64,000 bases of DNA, taken from NCBI GenBank assembly GCA_003577005.1, contig QEUW01000012.1:10370-74369 (forward strand), read 5' to 3'. The translations under genes and the position numbers were made by a program. The notes under the pieces were generated by a model, which was not told the DNA's origin, searched no databases, and saw only the letters and a program-made list of their open reading frames with translations. Positions within the stretch are counted from its first letter, which is position 1. Each line of letters begins with the position of its first letter. The stretch comes from Chloroflexota bacterium. Its GTDB lineage: Bacteria > Chloroflexota > Anaerolineae > Caldilineales > Caldilineaceae. This document shows, piece after piece, positions 54,835 through 63,347 of the stretch.

Positions 54835-55686
54835 TCAATACGGCGGCAGACCGGCGGCGCCCCCCGCCACATTGATAGGCACAGCAAAGCCAATGCCGAT
54901 AAAGAAATTGTCTTCCGTCGGGTTGGCCAATCCAGTCACGATGCCGATCACCTGGCCGTTGCGGTTCAAAAGCGGGCCACCCGAATTGCCGGGATTGACG
55001 GCCGCGTCAATCTGGAACAAGCCTTCGAGTCGTTGGTCGCTGTTCGGCGGGCGAAAAGTGCGGTTGAGCCCCGAGACGACACCACTACTCATGGAGCCGT
55101 AGAGCCCCAGCGGGTGGCCGACGGCGAACGCTTCATCCCCAATTCGAACTGCATTGGGATTGCCAAGGACAGCCGGGACAAGCAGTTCGGGCAGTTGGCT
55201 GGCGCGCAGCACGGCAATGTCAGACTCGGGCTCGGCGACCATGATCTCGGCCAGGGATTCGGTGCCGTCGGCAAAGACAAGCTCGATCTCGACGGCGTTT
55301 GTCACCACGTGCAAGCTGGTGAGAATGTCACCGCTGTCGTTGATCACAACGCCGGTGCCGAGCCCCCGGCCTTCCTCCTCATCCTCTCCCAGGGTATTGG
55401 CCTGGATCAGCACGAGCGAGGGGCGGATGACCTGATAGATCAGGGGCGCATGGGGCGGGGGCGGCGTGATCGATGCAATGGCCACAGCCACCGATTCGTT
55501 GACATCGCCCTGGGTTACTCGATCTGGATCGGGGATAAAAAGATTGTACAAAAGGAGGGCGGCAAAGGTAGCCAGTACACCGGAGGCAAATGGCGTTGCG
55601 CCATGCAACCTCGTACGGAGGCGTTGAAGGCGCCATTGCCCTATACCAACCGGAGAATCAGAGGGATCATTCATACTCAGTTCCAT
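54835..55686 (-). CDS. Membrane-anchored S1C (HtrA/DegP-type) serine protease without PDZ domain
   Basis: 283 residues. Anchor helix about 32-50, then a proline-rich linker and a trypsin-like domain with triad H126 (LTSLHVV), D156 (PESDIAVL), S235 (PGNSGGP). It ends right after the protease domain with no PDZ, unlike DegP. Probably degrades damaged proteins outside the membrane. A TATAAT hexamer on this strand lies 8 nt upstream of the ATG (55700-55695), so a nearly leaderless start is possible; MNDPS four codons in is an alternative. Confidence 0.85.
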   Translation of the reverse strand: MELSMNDPSDSPVGIGQWRLQRLRTRLHGATPFASGVLATFAALLLYNLFIPDPDRVTQGDVNESVAVAIASITPPPPHAPLIYQVIRPSLVLIQANTLGEDEEEGRGLGTGVVINDSGDILTSLHVVTNAVEIELVFADGTESLAEIMVAEPESDIAVLRASQLPELLVPAVLGNPNAVRIGDEAFAVGHPLGLYGSMSSGVVSGLNRTFRPPNSDQRLEGLFQIDAAVNPGNSGGPLLNRNGQVIGIVTGLANPTEDNFFIGIGFAVPINVAGGAAGLPPY

Positions 55687-56189
55687 GCGTATCGATTATA
55701 TCGATTGTGAAGAGCGCCTCCTCGATTCAGTCGTTCATACTAGAATTCAAAACGAACACTTCAAAGCCAGGTTCGGACAATATTTCGGACGATATTTCGA
55801 TTGAGATCGGAGGTACAACACACTTTTCAAGCGCATCGCGCCTGAGAAAATTTGCCGCAGATCGACAGAGCCTAGCATACCATATCCGCCGTTAGAAAAA
55901 GGAAGGATGATACCGAAGTTCCCGATATTGGCGCCCCGGCCCCAATTCTATACGACGAATATCAAGAAGTCGTCAAGATCTTGTGGTAAACCTGTGAATC
56001 GCAGCGGGATAGCGTGTGGAAGCGGTGACAGCGTACAACGCTGGGTCCCTGTAGGGTGTGTCCGAAATGTGGGGCCTGCCGCAGACCTTCCCGGAAGAAG
56101 GCGGGAACGGATTGCTCGGCCAGCCATCTTTGCCCTCTTCCGGGAAGGGTTCAATCTGCGGATAAAAATCCAGCAGACCCTAGCGAGCC
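55687..56189. other. Non-coding stretch between protease and rhamnosidase genes
   Basis: No gene is supported. It contains a degenerate half GTGC element around 55824-55853 (AAGCGCATCGCGCCTGAG, compare AAGTGCATCGCACCTGAG at 45097) and a long inverted repeat near the rhamnosidase stop (56087-56153), listed separately. Confidence 0.55.
56087..56153. terminator. Inverted repeat past the rhamnosidase stop
   Basis: CCTTCCCGGAAGAAGG on the left (from about 56086) and CCTCTTCCGGGAAGG on the right (to about 56150) pair with one or two mismatches, and outer GCAGA/TCTGC extends the stem. It lies 40 nt past the stop of the GH78 gene. Confidence 0.6.
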
Positions 56190-58880
56190 TTACTGTTTTA
56201 CGGTAAACTGAAATTCTCCAGAGGCCAGTTTGTGAACAGTATCGCTGACGGCTGAGCCGTTCAGCCTGATAGTGTGCCCTTCTTCCACCGGCAGATAGGC
56301 GGTCGCCGTCGTATTCGGCGGCACGACGACCTTCCATTCAAACGTCCCATTGTCAGCCTGCCACTCGGAGACCAGTTCGCCGTAGAGCGTCTGAAGCCGG
56401 CCACTGGCATGCGTCAACCCGCCGCCGGGCTGCGGGCGCAGGATCGCGTGTTTGTAGCCTGGTTGCGCCGGGTCGATCTCGATGCCGGCTACCGTGCTGT
56501 AAAGCCACGCCCCAATAGACCCGTAGGCGTAGTGGTTGAACGAGTTCATACCAGGGTCCTGGAAACCATTCTCCTCGGTCCAGCCGTCCCACCGCTCCCA
56601 GATAGTAGTAGCGCCTTGTGTCACTGAATAGAGCCACGAGGGCCATGTCTTCTGGTGCAGCAACGCATAGGCGATGTCCAGCCGCCCGTTGTTGCTCAAC
56701 ACATGGGGCAGATAAGGTGCGCCGACAAAGCCGGTGGAGAGGTGCATCCCGCGACGCTCGATGTCGGCCACCAGTTCGGCAGTGGCGAGCGGGCGCAGCT
56801 TTTCGGGCAGCAGGCCAAAGTGGAGCGCCAGCACATAGGCGGTCTGCGTCGGTGTGAAGAGGTCGGTGTTGAAGACTTCCGACGTGATGGGGCCGTAGTC
56901 CACTGCCTTGAGCGTGCCGCGCGAGATGGCGTCGGCGCCATCCATCATCTGTCGCATTCGCGAGGCGGGCGCGGCGTTGGCCGGTAGTTTGCCGCCCTTG
57001 AGATAACGGTTGCCAAAAGCCTTTTTGACCTCGGCAAAGAGTTTGCGATACCGGGCGGCATCGCGCTGCTTGCCCAGCGCCGCCGCGATCTGCGCCATGA
57101 GGTGGGCGTCGTAGGCCAGAAAGGCCGTGCCGATAAGGTCGCGCGGGGTGCTGGCGTTGATCGAGAGCCAGTCGCCAAAGCCGGGCCACCCCTCGTAATC
57201 GGGCGCACAGCGGATATAGCCGGGGCTGGCGCTGACCATCCAGTCCATAAACTTGCGCATCACCTCGTAGTTGTTCTCAAGGATGCGCGTGTCGCCGTAA
57301 CAGAGATAGACAGTCCACGGGCAGATGATGACGGCGTCGGCCCAGGCCGGGCCACCGTCGGGCAGCGGGATGCTGGCCTTGGGCACGACCGCGGGGACCA
57401 TCCCCGCCTCGTTCTGCGCATCGGCCACATCCTGCGCCCACTTGGTCAGAAAGCCGGCCACATCCATGTTAAAGGCGGCGGTGCGGGCAAAGACCTGGAT
57501 GTCGCCCGTCCAGCCCAGCCGTTCGTCGCGCTGGGGGCAATCAGTGGGCACATCGACAAAATTGCCCTTTTGCCCCCAGAGGATGTTGTGCTGAAGCTGG
57601 TTGACAAGGGGGTCCGAACAGGTGAAGTCTCCCGTCTGCGCCATGTCGGAATAGAGCACCACACCGGTGACCGCAGCGCGGGTCAGCGGGCCAGGGTAGC
57701 CGGTCACCTCCACATAGCGGAAGCCGTGAAAGGTGAATTTTGGTTCCCAAACCTCTTCACCTTCACCCTTGAAGGTGTAGTAGTCGGTGGCGCGGGCGGC
57801 GCGCAGATTGGTGGTGTAGAGATCGCCCTCATCGTCGAGCACCTCGGCAAAACGCAGCGTGACCGTCGTCCCTGCCGGCGCGCTGCCCTTGAAGCGCACC
57901 CAGCCGACCATGTTTTGTCCCAGGTCAAAAATAGTGCGCCGGGCCATAAAATTGCCCTTGTCCACCGGGTCGCTGGTGGGCATGAGCTCCTCCATGCGGC
58001 GCACGGTGGGGCCGTTGGTGGCGACCAACGCCACGCCAGGGTCGTCGAAGAGCTCCACGGCGAGCCAACGCTTATCGTCGAACCGGGGTTCGTTCCAGCC
58101 TGGCATCTCCAATCGGGCGTCGTAGGCTTCGCCCATGAGCATATCGTTTTCCAAGATGGGCCCAAACTGGTGCTTCCAGGCGCGGTCGGTGGCGATGACC
58201 TGCCGGCTGCCATCGGCCAGGGTGACCTCCAATTGCGCCAGCAGCCGGGGGCGGTCCACATAGTTTTGGCGAGCGCCCATCCCCACATGGCCGGCGGCCC
58301 ACCCGTCGCCAAGAATGGCGCCGAGCACATTTTCGCCCTCCTGCAACAGGCCGGTTACATCGTGGACCTTATACTGCACCCGTTTGTGATAATCCGTCCA
58401 GCCTGGGTTGAAGACATCGTCCCCTACCGGCTGGCCGTTGATCGAGCATTCGTAAAGCCCCAGCGCCGTGACATAGAGCCGGGCCGATTGAACCTTGCCC
58501 GCCACCGAAAAGGGCTTGCGCAGATAGGGCGCCGGGACATTGGTGCGCGGGCCGCCGGTGAGCGCCGCGCCGATCCACCTGGCCTTCCAATCCCTTCGTT
58601 TCAACAGCCCCATCTCAAACCAGGCCGGTTCGCTCCGGAGCTGATCGCCGGCCTCATCCCACACAGTGACCTTCCAGTGGACGCGCTGGCGCGAGTTCAG
58701 CCGTGGCCCAGCATAGGATACATGCACCGACTGTTCCGATTCGACCCTGCCGCTGTCCCACAGGTCGGCCTGGCCTTCTTGCAAGCGAGCAAGGTCGCTG
58801 GCGGCCAGGATGCGATAGGCCGTCTGGCGGGCGCCGGCGCGGTCGCTCTGTAGCCGCCAACTGAGCCGGGGCGCGGTCAC
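56190..58880 (-). CDS. Alpha-L-rhamnosidase, glycoside hydrolase family 78
   Basis: 896 residues from a GTG (VTAPRLSWRL). It covers N-terminal beta-sandwiches, the (alpha/alpha)6 catalytic barrel (DCPQRDERLGWTGDIQVFAR, near 455, is the GH78 signature) and a C-terminal beta domain. It releases terminal rhamnose from plant or bacterial glycans and shows no secretion signal. The reading frame upstream of the GTG encodes the conserved family start EYRTNPLGIDV but contains no ATG, GTG or TTG before a stop, and the good ATG at 58921 is in a different frame; see findings. It overlaps the esterase gene region. Confidence 0.88.
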   Translation of the reverse strand: MTAPRLSWRLQSDRAGARQTAYRILAASDLARLQEGQADLWDSGRVESEQSVHVSYAGPRLNSRQRVHWKVTVWDEAGDQLRSEPAWFEMGLLKRRDWKARWIGAALTGGPRTNVPAPYLRKPFSVAGKVQSARLYVTALGLYECSINGQPVGDDVFNPGWTDYHKRVQYKVHDVTGLLQEGENVLGAILGDGWAAGHVGMGARQNYVDRPRLLAQLEVTLADGSRQVIATDRAWKHQFGPILENDMLMGEAYDARLEMPGWNEPRFDDKRWLAVELFDDPGVALVATNGPTVRRMEELMPTSDPVDKGNFMARRTIFDLGQNMVGWVRFKGSAPAGTTVTLRFAEVLDDEGDLYTTNLRAARATDYYTFKGEGEEVWEPKFTFHGFRYVEVTGYPGPLTRAAVTGVVLYSDMAQTGDFTCSDPLVNQLQHNILWGQKGNFVDVPTDCPQRDERLGWTGDIQVFARTAAFNMDVAGFLTKWAQDVADAQNEAGMVPAVVPKASIPLPDGGPAWADAVIICPWTVYLCYGDTRILENNYEVMRKFMDWMVSASPGYIRCAPDYEGWPGFGDWLSINASTPRDLIGTAFLAYDAHLMAQIAAALGKQRDAARYRKLFAEVKKAFGNRYLKGGKLPANAAPASRMRQMMDGADAISRGTLKAVDYGPITSEVFNTDLFTPTQTAYVLALHFGLLPEKLRPLATAELVADIERRGMHLSTGFVGAPYLPHVLSNNGRLDIAYALLHQKTWPSWLYSVTQGATTIWERWDGWTEENGFQDPGMNSFNHYAYGSIGAWLYSTVAGIEIDPAQPGYKHAILRPQPGGGLTHASGRLQTLYGELVSEWQADNGTFEWKVVVPPNTTATAYLPVEEGHTIRLNGSAVSDTVHKLASGEFQFTVKQ

Positions 58881-58917
58881 GTCGATGCCCAGCGGGTTCG
58901 TGCGGTATTCGCAGTGA

Positions 58918-59751
58918 TCATCGTCCTCGCGCCCCCTTCAACCCCTGCGCCTGGAGCCATTCGTCAAAGCGTTCGATCCAGTGGTCCACCGGCAGCCCCT
59001 GTTTGCGCATGCCAAAACCGTGGCCGCCCTGGGCATAGATATGCAGCTCCACCGGGCGACCGGCCTCCTTCCAGGCCAGGTAGAGGTTGGCGCACGACCG
59101 GGCCGCGAGTTCGTCATCATCGGTGACGGCCAGAAAGACAGGCGGGGCATCGGGCGGAGGGGTAAATTTGTCCCACACGGGACCATAGATGGGCGCGGCA
59201 AAGTTGAGCCGGCTCTCCGCTTCGTTCTGTGCGATCAGCCCGATGGTAAGCATGGCCCCCGCCGAAAAGCCCATCATGCCGATGCGTTCGGGGTCGATGC
59301 CCCATTCGGCGGCGCGCTGGCGCACCAGTTTCACCGCTGCCTGTCCGTCGGCCACGGCGAGCGGCTGGACTCCGGCGATCCGCTGCCGCAACTGCTCGCG
59401 ATTCTGCATGTTTGCCTGCATCTGCTGCGCAAACGCGTCGTCGTCGGGCGGAGTCTGGATCAGCCGGTATTTGAGCACAAAGGCGGCGACGCCATGTGCG
59501 GTGAGCCAATCGGCCACGTCATAGCCTTCGTGGTCGATGGCGAGAATGTGGAATGCGCCGCCAGGGCAAACGATGACGCCCGCGCCGGTGGCGACGGCGG
59601 GGTCGGGCAGATGTACGCTCAAGGTGGGGTCAGTTACGTTGCGGACAATCGTGATGTTGAACGGCGGGTGGTGGTGGGTCTTCTGCTCGTAGTGTGCCCA
59701 GCCTTCAGAGCCGGGTGCGCCGTTGGGCCAGAGCCTGATCGTTTCGTGCAT
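58918..59751 (-). CDS. Alpha/beta-hydrolase, dienelactone hydrolase/BD-FAE-like esterase
   Basis: 277 residues. Oxyanion-hole segment CPGGAFHILA, nucleophile elbow GFSAGA (Ser near 172), later Asp in AVTDDDE and His in GGHGFG. The start MHETIRLWPNGAPGS is common in acetylxylan-esterase/carbohydrate-esterase-like proteins of this group. ATG follows AAGGAGAAG. It probably removes acyl groups from the glycans attacked by the rhamnosidase. Its stop overlaps, as ATGA, an ATG that was probably the original start of the rhamnosidase gene. Confidence 0.83.
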   Translation of the reverse strand: MHETIRLWPNGAPGSEGWAHYEQKTHHHPPFNITIVRNVTDPTLSVHLPDPAVATGAGVIVCPGGAFHILAIDHEGYDVADWLTAHGVAAFVLKYRLIQTPPDDDAFAQQMQANMQNREQLRQRIAGVQPLAVADGQAAVKLVRQRAAEWGIDPERIGMMGFSAGAMLTIGLIAQNEAESRLNFAAPIYGPVWDKFTPPPDAPPVFLAVTDDDELAARSCANLYLAWKEAGRPVELHIYAQGGHGFGMRKQGLPVDHWIERFDEWLQAQGLKGARGR

Positions 59752-59854
59752 GGGATAAGTTCTTCTCCTTGAGTGAAATCAAAGCGGTTCACCAGGGATC
59801 GACAGTGATGAGCCTGGTGCGTAATCCGCGACGCTCGCAGTTACGCACCACGCA

Positions 59855-60901
59855 TTACGCTTCACACATCCCCTCGCGCACAAAGACGCAGAGCCATTCG
59901 ACCAATGCTTCGATATCGCCCAGATGCCCCGTCTCAAATGGCGTATGGGTGTAGCGACCGGGAAAGGCCACCAAAGCACTTGGGATGTCGGCCTTCATGA
60001 GTGCCGAGCCGTCGCTGCCAAACGACCCAAAGACGGCGTGTTGGATCGGGATGCCGGCCCGGCTCGCTACCTCTTCGAGCCGCGTCGTCAACGCATGGTC
60101 GTAGTGGACAAGCGAATCCTTATGCACCAGGATCGGCCCGCCGCCTAGCCGCGTTGGCATCCAGCGCGACGCCGGGCCGGGGATGTCGCCGGCCAGCCCG
60201 ATCTCCACGGCGATAGCCGCGTTAAACTGTTCGCTCGCCGCCAGCCCAAAGGCGCCGATGAGACCTACTTCCTCCTGCACAGTGCAGGCGAGCGTAAGTT
60301 CGCAGCCAAACTCCGCCTGGGGCACCCGCCGCGCCACCTCGGTAATGACAGCCAGCGGCACCCGGTCATCCAGGGCTTTGCCCACCACGTGCTCGCCCCA
60401 CTGTTCGGTGGCCTGATCCCAGATGACCCGTGTGCCCGGCGTCACTCCTCGGGCGAGCAGTTCCGAACGGCTGAGGCCGGTATCTACCCAGAAATCATCC
60501 CAGGTGAGTTCGGTCAATTCGGGGAGCGAGAGCGAGGCCAGATGGCCGGTGGTGGTGGCGATCACACCCGGGATAGGCCCGGAGCGAGCGAGGACCTTGA
60601 CCCGCGCCCCCATGTAGAAAGCATTGCGGTTGCCAGTTGTGCGTACCCAATTTTGCCCATTCGCTAGATAGAGATAACCTTGTGCATCCACCGAGCGCAC
60701 CAGATAGCACAGCTCGTCAGCGTGGGCGACCAGGAGCAGCTTTGGTCCCTGGCCGCCACAACGGGCCACGATATTGCCGATTTTTGTGCGCGACACATCG
60801 ACACCCAGGTCGCGCCACAGCGTTTCCACCCGGTCGAGCACGATCCCCTCCTGCCCCACCGGACCGGGCAATTCGGTCAGTTCTTTGATGAGGTCGAACA
60901 T
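59855..60901 (-). CDS. M42-family aminopeptidase (FrvX/TET-like)
   Basis: 348 residues. Di-metal ligands are visible: His in LLVAHADEL, Asp in GKALDDRVPLAV, Glu-Glu in CTVQEEVGLIGAF, Asp in AVEIGLAGDIPG, with a further His (YTHTPFETGHLGDI) near the C-terminus. Annotated members include aminopeptidases once called endoglucanases. It cleaves N-terminal residues from peptides in a large tetrahedral assembly. ATG follows GAGTGAACC. Confidence 0.88.
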   Translation of the reverse strand: MFDLIKELTELPGPVGQEGIVLDRVETLWRDLGVDVSRTKIGNIVARCGGQGPKLLLVAHADELCYLVRSVDAQGYLYLANGQNWVRTTGNRNAFYMGARVKVLARSGPIPGVIATTTGHLASLSLPELTELTWDDFWVDTGLSRSELLARGVTPGTRVIWDQATEQWGEHVVGKALDDRVPLAVITEVARRVPQAEFGCELTLACTVQEEVGLIGAFGLAASEQFNAAIAVEIGLAGDIPGPASRWMPTRLGGGPILVHKDSLVHYDHALTTRLEEVASRAGIPIQHAVFGSFGSDGSALMKADIPSALVAFPGRYTHTPFETGHLGDIEALVEWLCVFVREGMCEA

Positions 60902-60930
60902 GGTTCACTCGATTCGTTTTGGCAGAGTCA

Positions 60931-61100
60931 GGAATTAGGGATTAGGAATTAGGTGTATTGACCCATCAGGCTAGATAGGGTGCTACAGGTGCGATGCACT
61001 TGAAAAGTGCCTTGCACCTCCCATGAAGCTCTCTTACCTCATGTGTCAGTACAATTAGAGATTAGGGTAGGGTCCGCCGTTTTCCCCTAATCCCTAACCC
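60931..61100. repeat. AATTAGGGATTAGG word-repeat segment with embedded GTGC element
   Basis: AATTAGGGATTAGGAATTAGG words at about 60931-60952 face CCCCTAATCCCTAACCC at 61084-61100, and a GTGC hairpin sits between (60987-61019). Pairing is imperfect. It occupies the gap between alcohol dehydrogenase stop and M42 start. Confidence 0.45.
60987..61019. repeat. GTGC-family hairpin repeat, copy 5
   Basis: AGGTGCGATGCACTT (60987-61001) faces AAGTGCCTTGCACCT (61005-61019) with two mismatches and a 3-nt loop. It lies 85 nt past the alcohol dehydrogenase stop. Confidence 0.75.
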
Positions 61101-61103
61101 TGA

Positions 61104-62192
61104 TTAAAAAACAATCACCGACCGCAACGTCTCGCCTCGCTCCATGGCGGCGAACGCCTCGTCTACCTCTTCGAGCGAGATTGTGCGGCTGACGACCTTG
61201 TCCAGGTTTAACTGGCCCAGACGATACCAGTCGGCCAGGAGGGGAAAATCGCGCGTGGGCAGACAGTCGCCATACCAGGAGACACAGAGATGGCCGCCCA
61301 GGTCGAAGAATTTCTGTAAGGGCAACGTCAACTCGGGGCCGGGGCCGGGCACGCCGATGAGCACGCAGGTGCCGGCCAGGTCACGGCACCAGAGCGCCTG
61401 GTCCAGTGTCTGCGCCTTGCCCACCGCCTCAAACGAAAAGTTGACGCCATTGCCGCCTGTGATCTCCTTGATCTTGGCGACCGGGTCTACCTCGGCGGCA
61501 TTGACTGTGTGGGTGGCGCCAAATTCCTTGGCCCATTCCAGCTTTTTGGGGTCGATATCCACGCCGATGATGGTCGTGGCGCCCCCCAGTCTGGCGCCGG
61601 CGATGACGCTGTCACCCACGCCACCGCAGCCAAAGACCGCGACACTCGACCCCGGTTTGACCCCAGCCGCGTAAAGCGCAGCGCCGACGCCGGTCATCAC
61701 ACCGCAGCCGATGAGCGACATTTGGGGCGCCGGCAGCGCGGCGTCGTAGGCGATCGCCTGGTCGGCGTGGACAAGCGTATGGGTACAAAAGGTGCCGATC
61801 CCCAATACCTGATTGAGCGTAATCCCATCGTGCGTCCGCATGCGCTTTTCGGCGTTGAGGCTGGCGGCGCAAAAATTGGGTTTGCCGGCCCGGCAGAAGC
61901 GGCATTCGCCACAAGGGGCGCGCCAGGCCAGAATGACATGGTCGCCGACTTTGTGCTTGGTCACACCCGGGCCAACGGCTTCGATCACACCGGCGCCCTC
62001 GTGGCCGAGGATAAAGGGATAGCCTTCGCTGCCATAGACACCCATTTTCACCCCATAATCTGTATGGCAGACACCCGAGGCCAGGATGCGCACCAGCACC
62101 TCATTCGGGCCGGGGTCGTCGATCGTGAATTCTTCGATGCTGACGGGAGCGCCAGGCGTGCGCGAAATCGCGCCACGGGCTTTCGTAGGCAT
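61104..62192 (-). CDS. Zinc-dependent alcohol dehydrogenase (class III-like)
   Basis: 362 residues. Catalytic zinc site GVCHTDY (Cys), GHEGAG (His), and structural zinc site CGECRFCRAGKPNFC. NAD-binding motif VFGCGGVGDSVI, then GVDI (Asp, so NAD-preferring). ATG follows AGGAGGTTCCC. Length and the EEVDEAFAAMERGET tail match the class III/mycothiol-dependent formaldehyde dehydrogenase-like branch. It probably oxidises alcohols or thiol adducts; substrate not set by sequence. Confidence 0.9.
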   Translation of the reverse strand: MPTKARGAISRTPGAPVSIEEFTIDDPGPNEVLVRILASGVCHTDYGVKMGVYGSEGYPFILGHEGAGVIEAVGPGVTKHKVGDHVILAWRAPCGECRFCRAGKPNFCAASLNAEKRMRTHDGITLNQVLGIGTFCTHTLVHADQAIAYDAALPAPQMSLIGCGVMTGVGAALYAAGVKPGSSVAVFGCGGVGDSVIAGARLGGATTIIGVDIDPKKLEWAKEFGATHTVNAAEVDPVAKIKEITGGNGVNFSFEAVGKAQTLDQALWCRDLAGTCVLIGVPGPGPELTLPLQKFFDLGGHLCVSWYGDCLPTRDFPLLADWYRLGQLNLDKVVSRTISLEEVDEAFAAMERGETLRSVIVF

Positions 62193-62361
62193 GGGAACCT
62201 CCTAAACAGAAGCTGATGATGGTTTGAACCGTTGGGACAGCGCGCACAACCCACGGGGCCAGGTGCGCAGCAGGCAAAGGATGACACAAAGTGTTCAGAT
62301 TTGCAAGTGAGCAGAGGGGGAAGAAGCGAGCTTGTTGCAAAGCTTGGCTTCTCCCCCTCCG

Positions 62362-63330
62362 TTAGCCCACCCGTTTGTGGATGGCCTGGTTGATCCGCCG
62401 CACCAGCCCTGGCCCGCTGTAGATCAAGCCGGTGTAAAGCTGCACCAGGTGCGCACCGGCATCCAGCTTCTCCAGCGCGTCAGCCGGCGTCATGACCCCG
62501 CCTACACCGATGATGGGAAGCCGCCCGCCGGTTTGCGCAGCAATAGAGCGGATCACTGCGGTGGCCTGGCCACGCAACGGCGCCCCGCTCAGTCCGCCGG
62601 GCAAGGCGGCATAGCGGGCGGGAATCCCCGTACGGGCGGTTGTCGTGTTGGTGGCGATAATGCCATCCACCCCGCTGTGTGTGATGGCATCGAGCACATC
62701 GGCAATCTCGCTTTGGGTCAAATCGGGTGCGATCTTGACCAGGAGCGGTCGCCGCGGGGTGAGCCGGTCGCGCAGCGCGGTAACCGTGGTCAAGAGAGCT
62801 TCAAGCGCCGCCCGGCCCTGGAGTTGGCGCAGGTTGAGTGTGTTGGGGCTGCTCACATTGATCGCCACATAATCAGCCTGGCGATAGACCCGCTCGAAGA
62901 GAAAACAGTAGTCTTCGGCGGCGGACTCGATGGGCGTCTCTTTTCCTTTGCCGATGTTGATGCCGACCCGCAGCGGGGCGCAGGGGATCCGCAGCGCATC
63001 GACCCCCTGGTTGGGGAAACCCATACTGTTGATCAGCGCCTGCGCCTCTGGCACACGGTGGATGCGCGGCCGGTGGCCGAAGCCCAGACACGCCAGACCC
63101 GTGACGGCCACCCCATTTTTGTCATATCCGGCGGCCAGGCCGACCCGATTCTGAAACGAGACACCAAACAGTTCGGTCGCCAAGCTAGCCCGCTCGTAGG
63201 CAAAGAGACTCCGCAAAACGAACCGTGCGAGCGCAAAACTTCCCGCCCAGCGGAGCAACGTCAAGGTGAGCGCGTGGGCGCGCTCGGCGTCGAGGCGAAA
63301 GAGCAGGGGCCGGACAGCCCGGTAGATCAC
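62362..63330 (-). CDS. pyrD: Dihydroorotate dehydrogenase, class 2 (quinone)
   Basis: 322 residues from a GTG with GGGAGGAG 6 nt upstream; an ATG 31 codons up would overlap pyrE. It has VGLAAGYDKNG (FMN site), NVSSPNTLNLRQLQ (catalytic Ser of class 2 enzymes, where class 1 has Cys), LLVKIAPDL and VGGVMTPADA with LYTGLIYSGPGLV. It oxidises dihydroorotate to orotate with membrane quinone. It follows the pyrE stop by 17 nt, so the two are co-transcribed, for UMP synthesis. Confidence 0.93.
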   Translation of the reverse strand: MIYRAVRPLLFRLDAERAHALTLTLLRWAGSFALARFVLRSLFAYERASLATELFGVSFQNRVGLAAGYDKNGVAVTGLACLGFGHRPRIHRVPEAQALINSMGFPNQGVDALRIPCAPLRVGINIGKGKETPIESAAEDYCFLFERVYRQADYVAINVSSPNTLNLRQLQGRAALEALLTTVTALRDRLTPRRPLLVKIAPDLTQSEIADVLDAITHSGVDGIIATNTTTARTGIPARYAALPGGLSGAPLRGQATAVIRSIAAQTGGRLPIIGVGGVMTPADALEKLDAGAHLVQLYTGLIYSGPGLVRRINQAIHKRVG

Positions 63331-63347
63331 GGTGGACTCCTCCCGCT

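Noticed and set aside
57102..58853. 583-codon open frame on the plus strand across the rhamnosidase gene
   Set aside because: It lies wholly antisense to a clear GH78 gene, has no recognisable domain, and long antisense frames are common opposite GC-rich genes.
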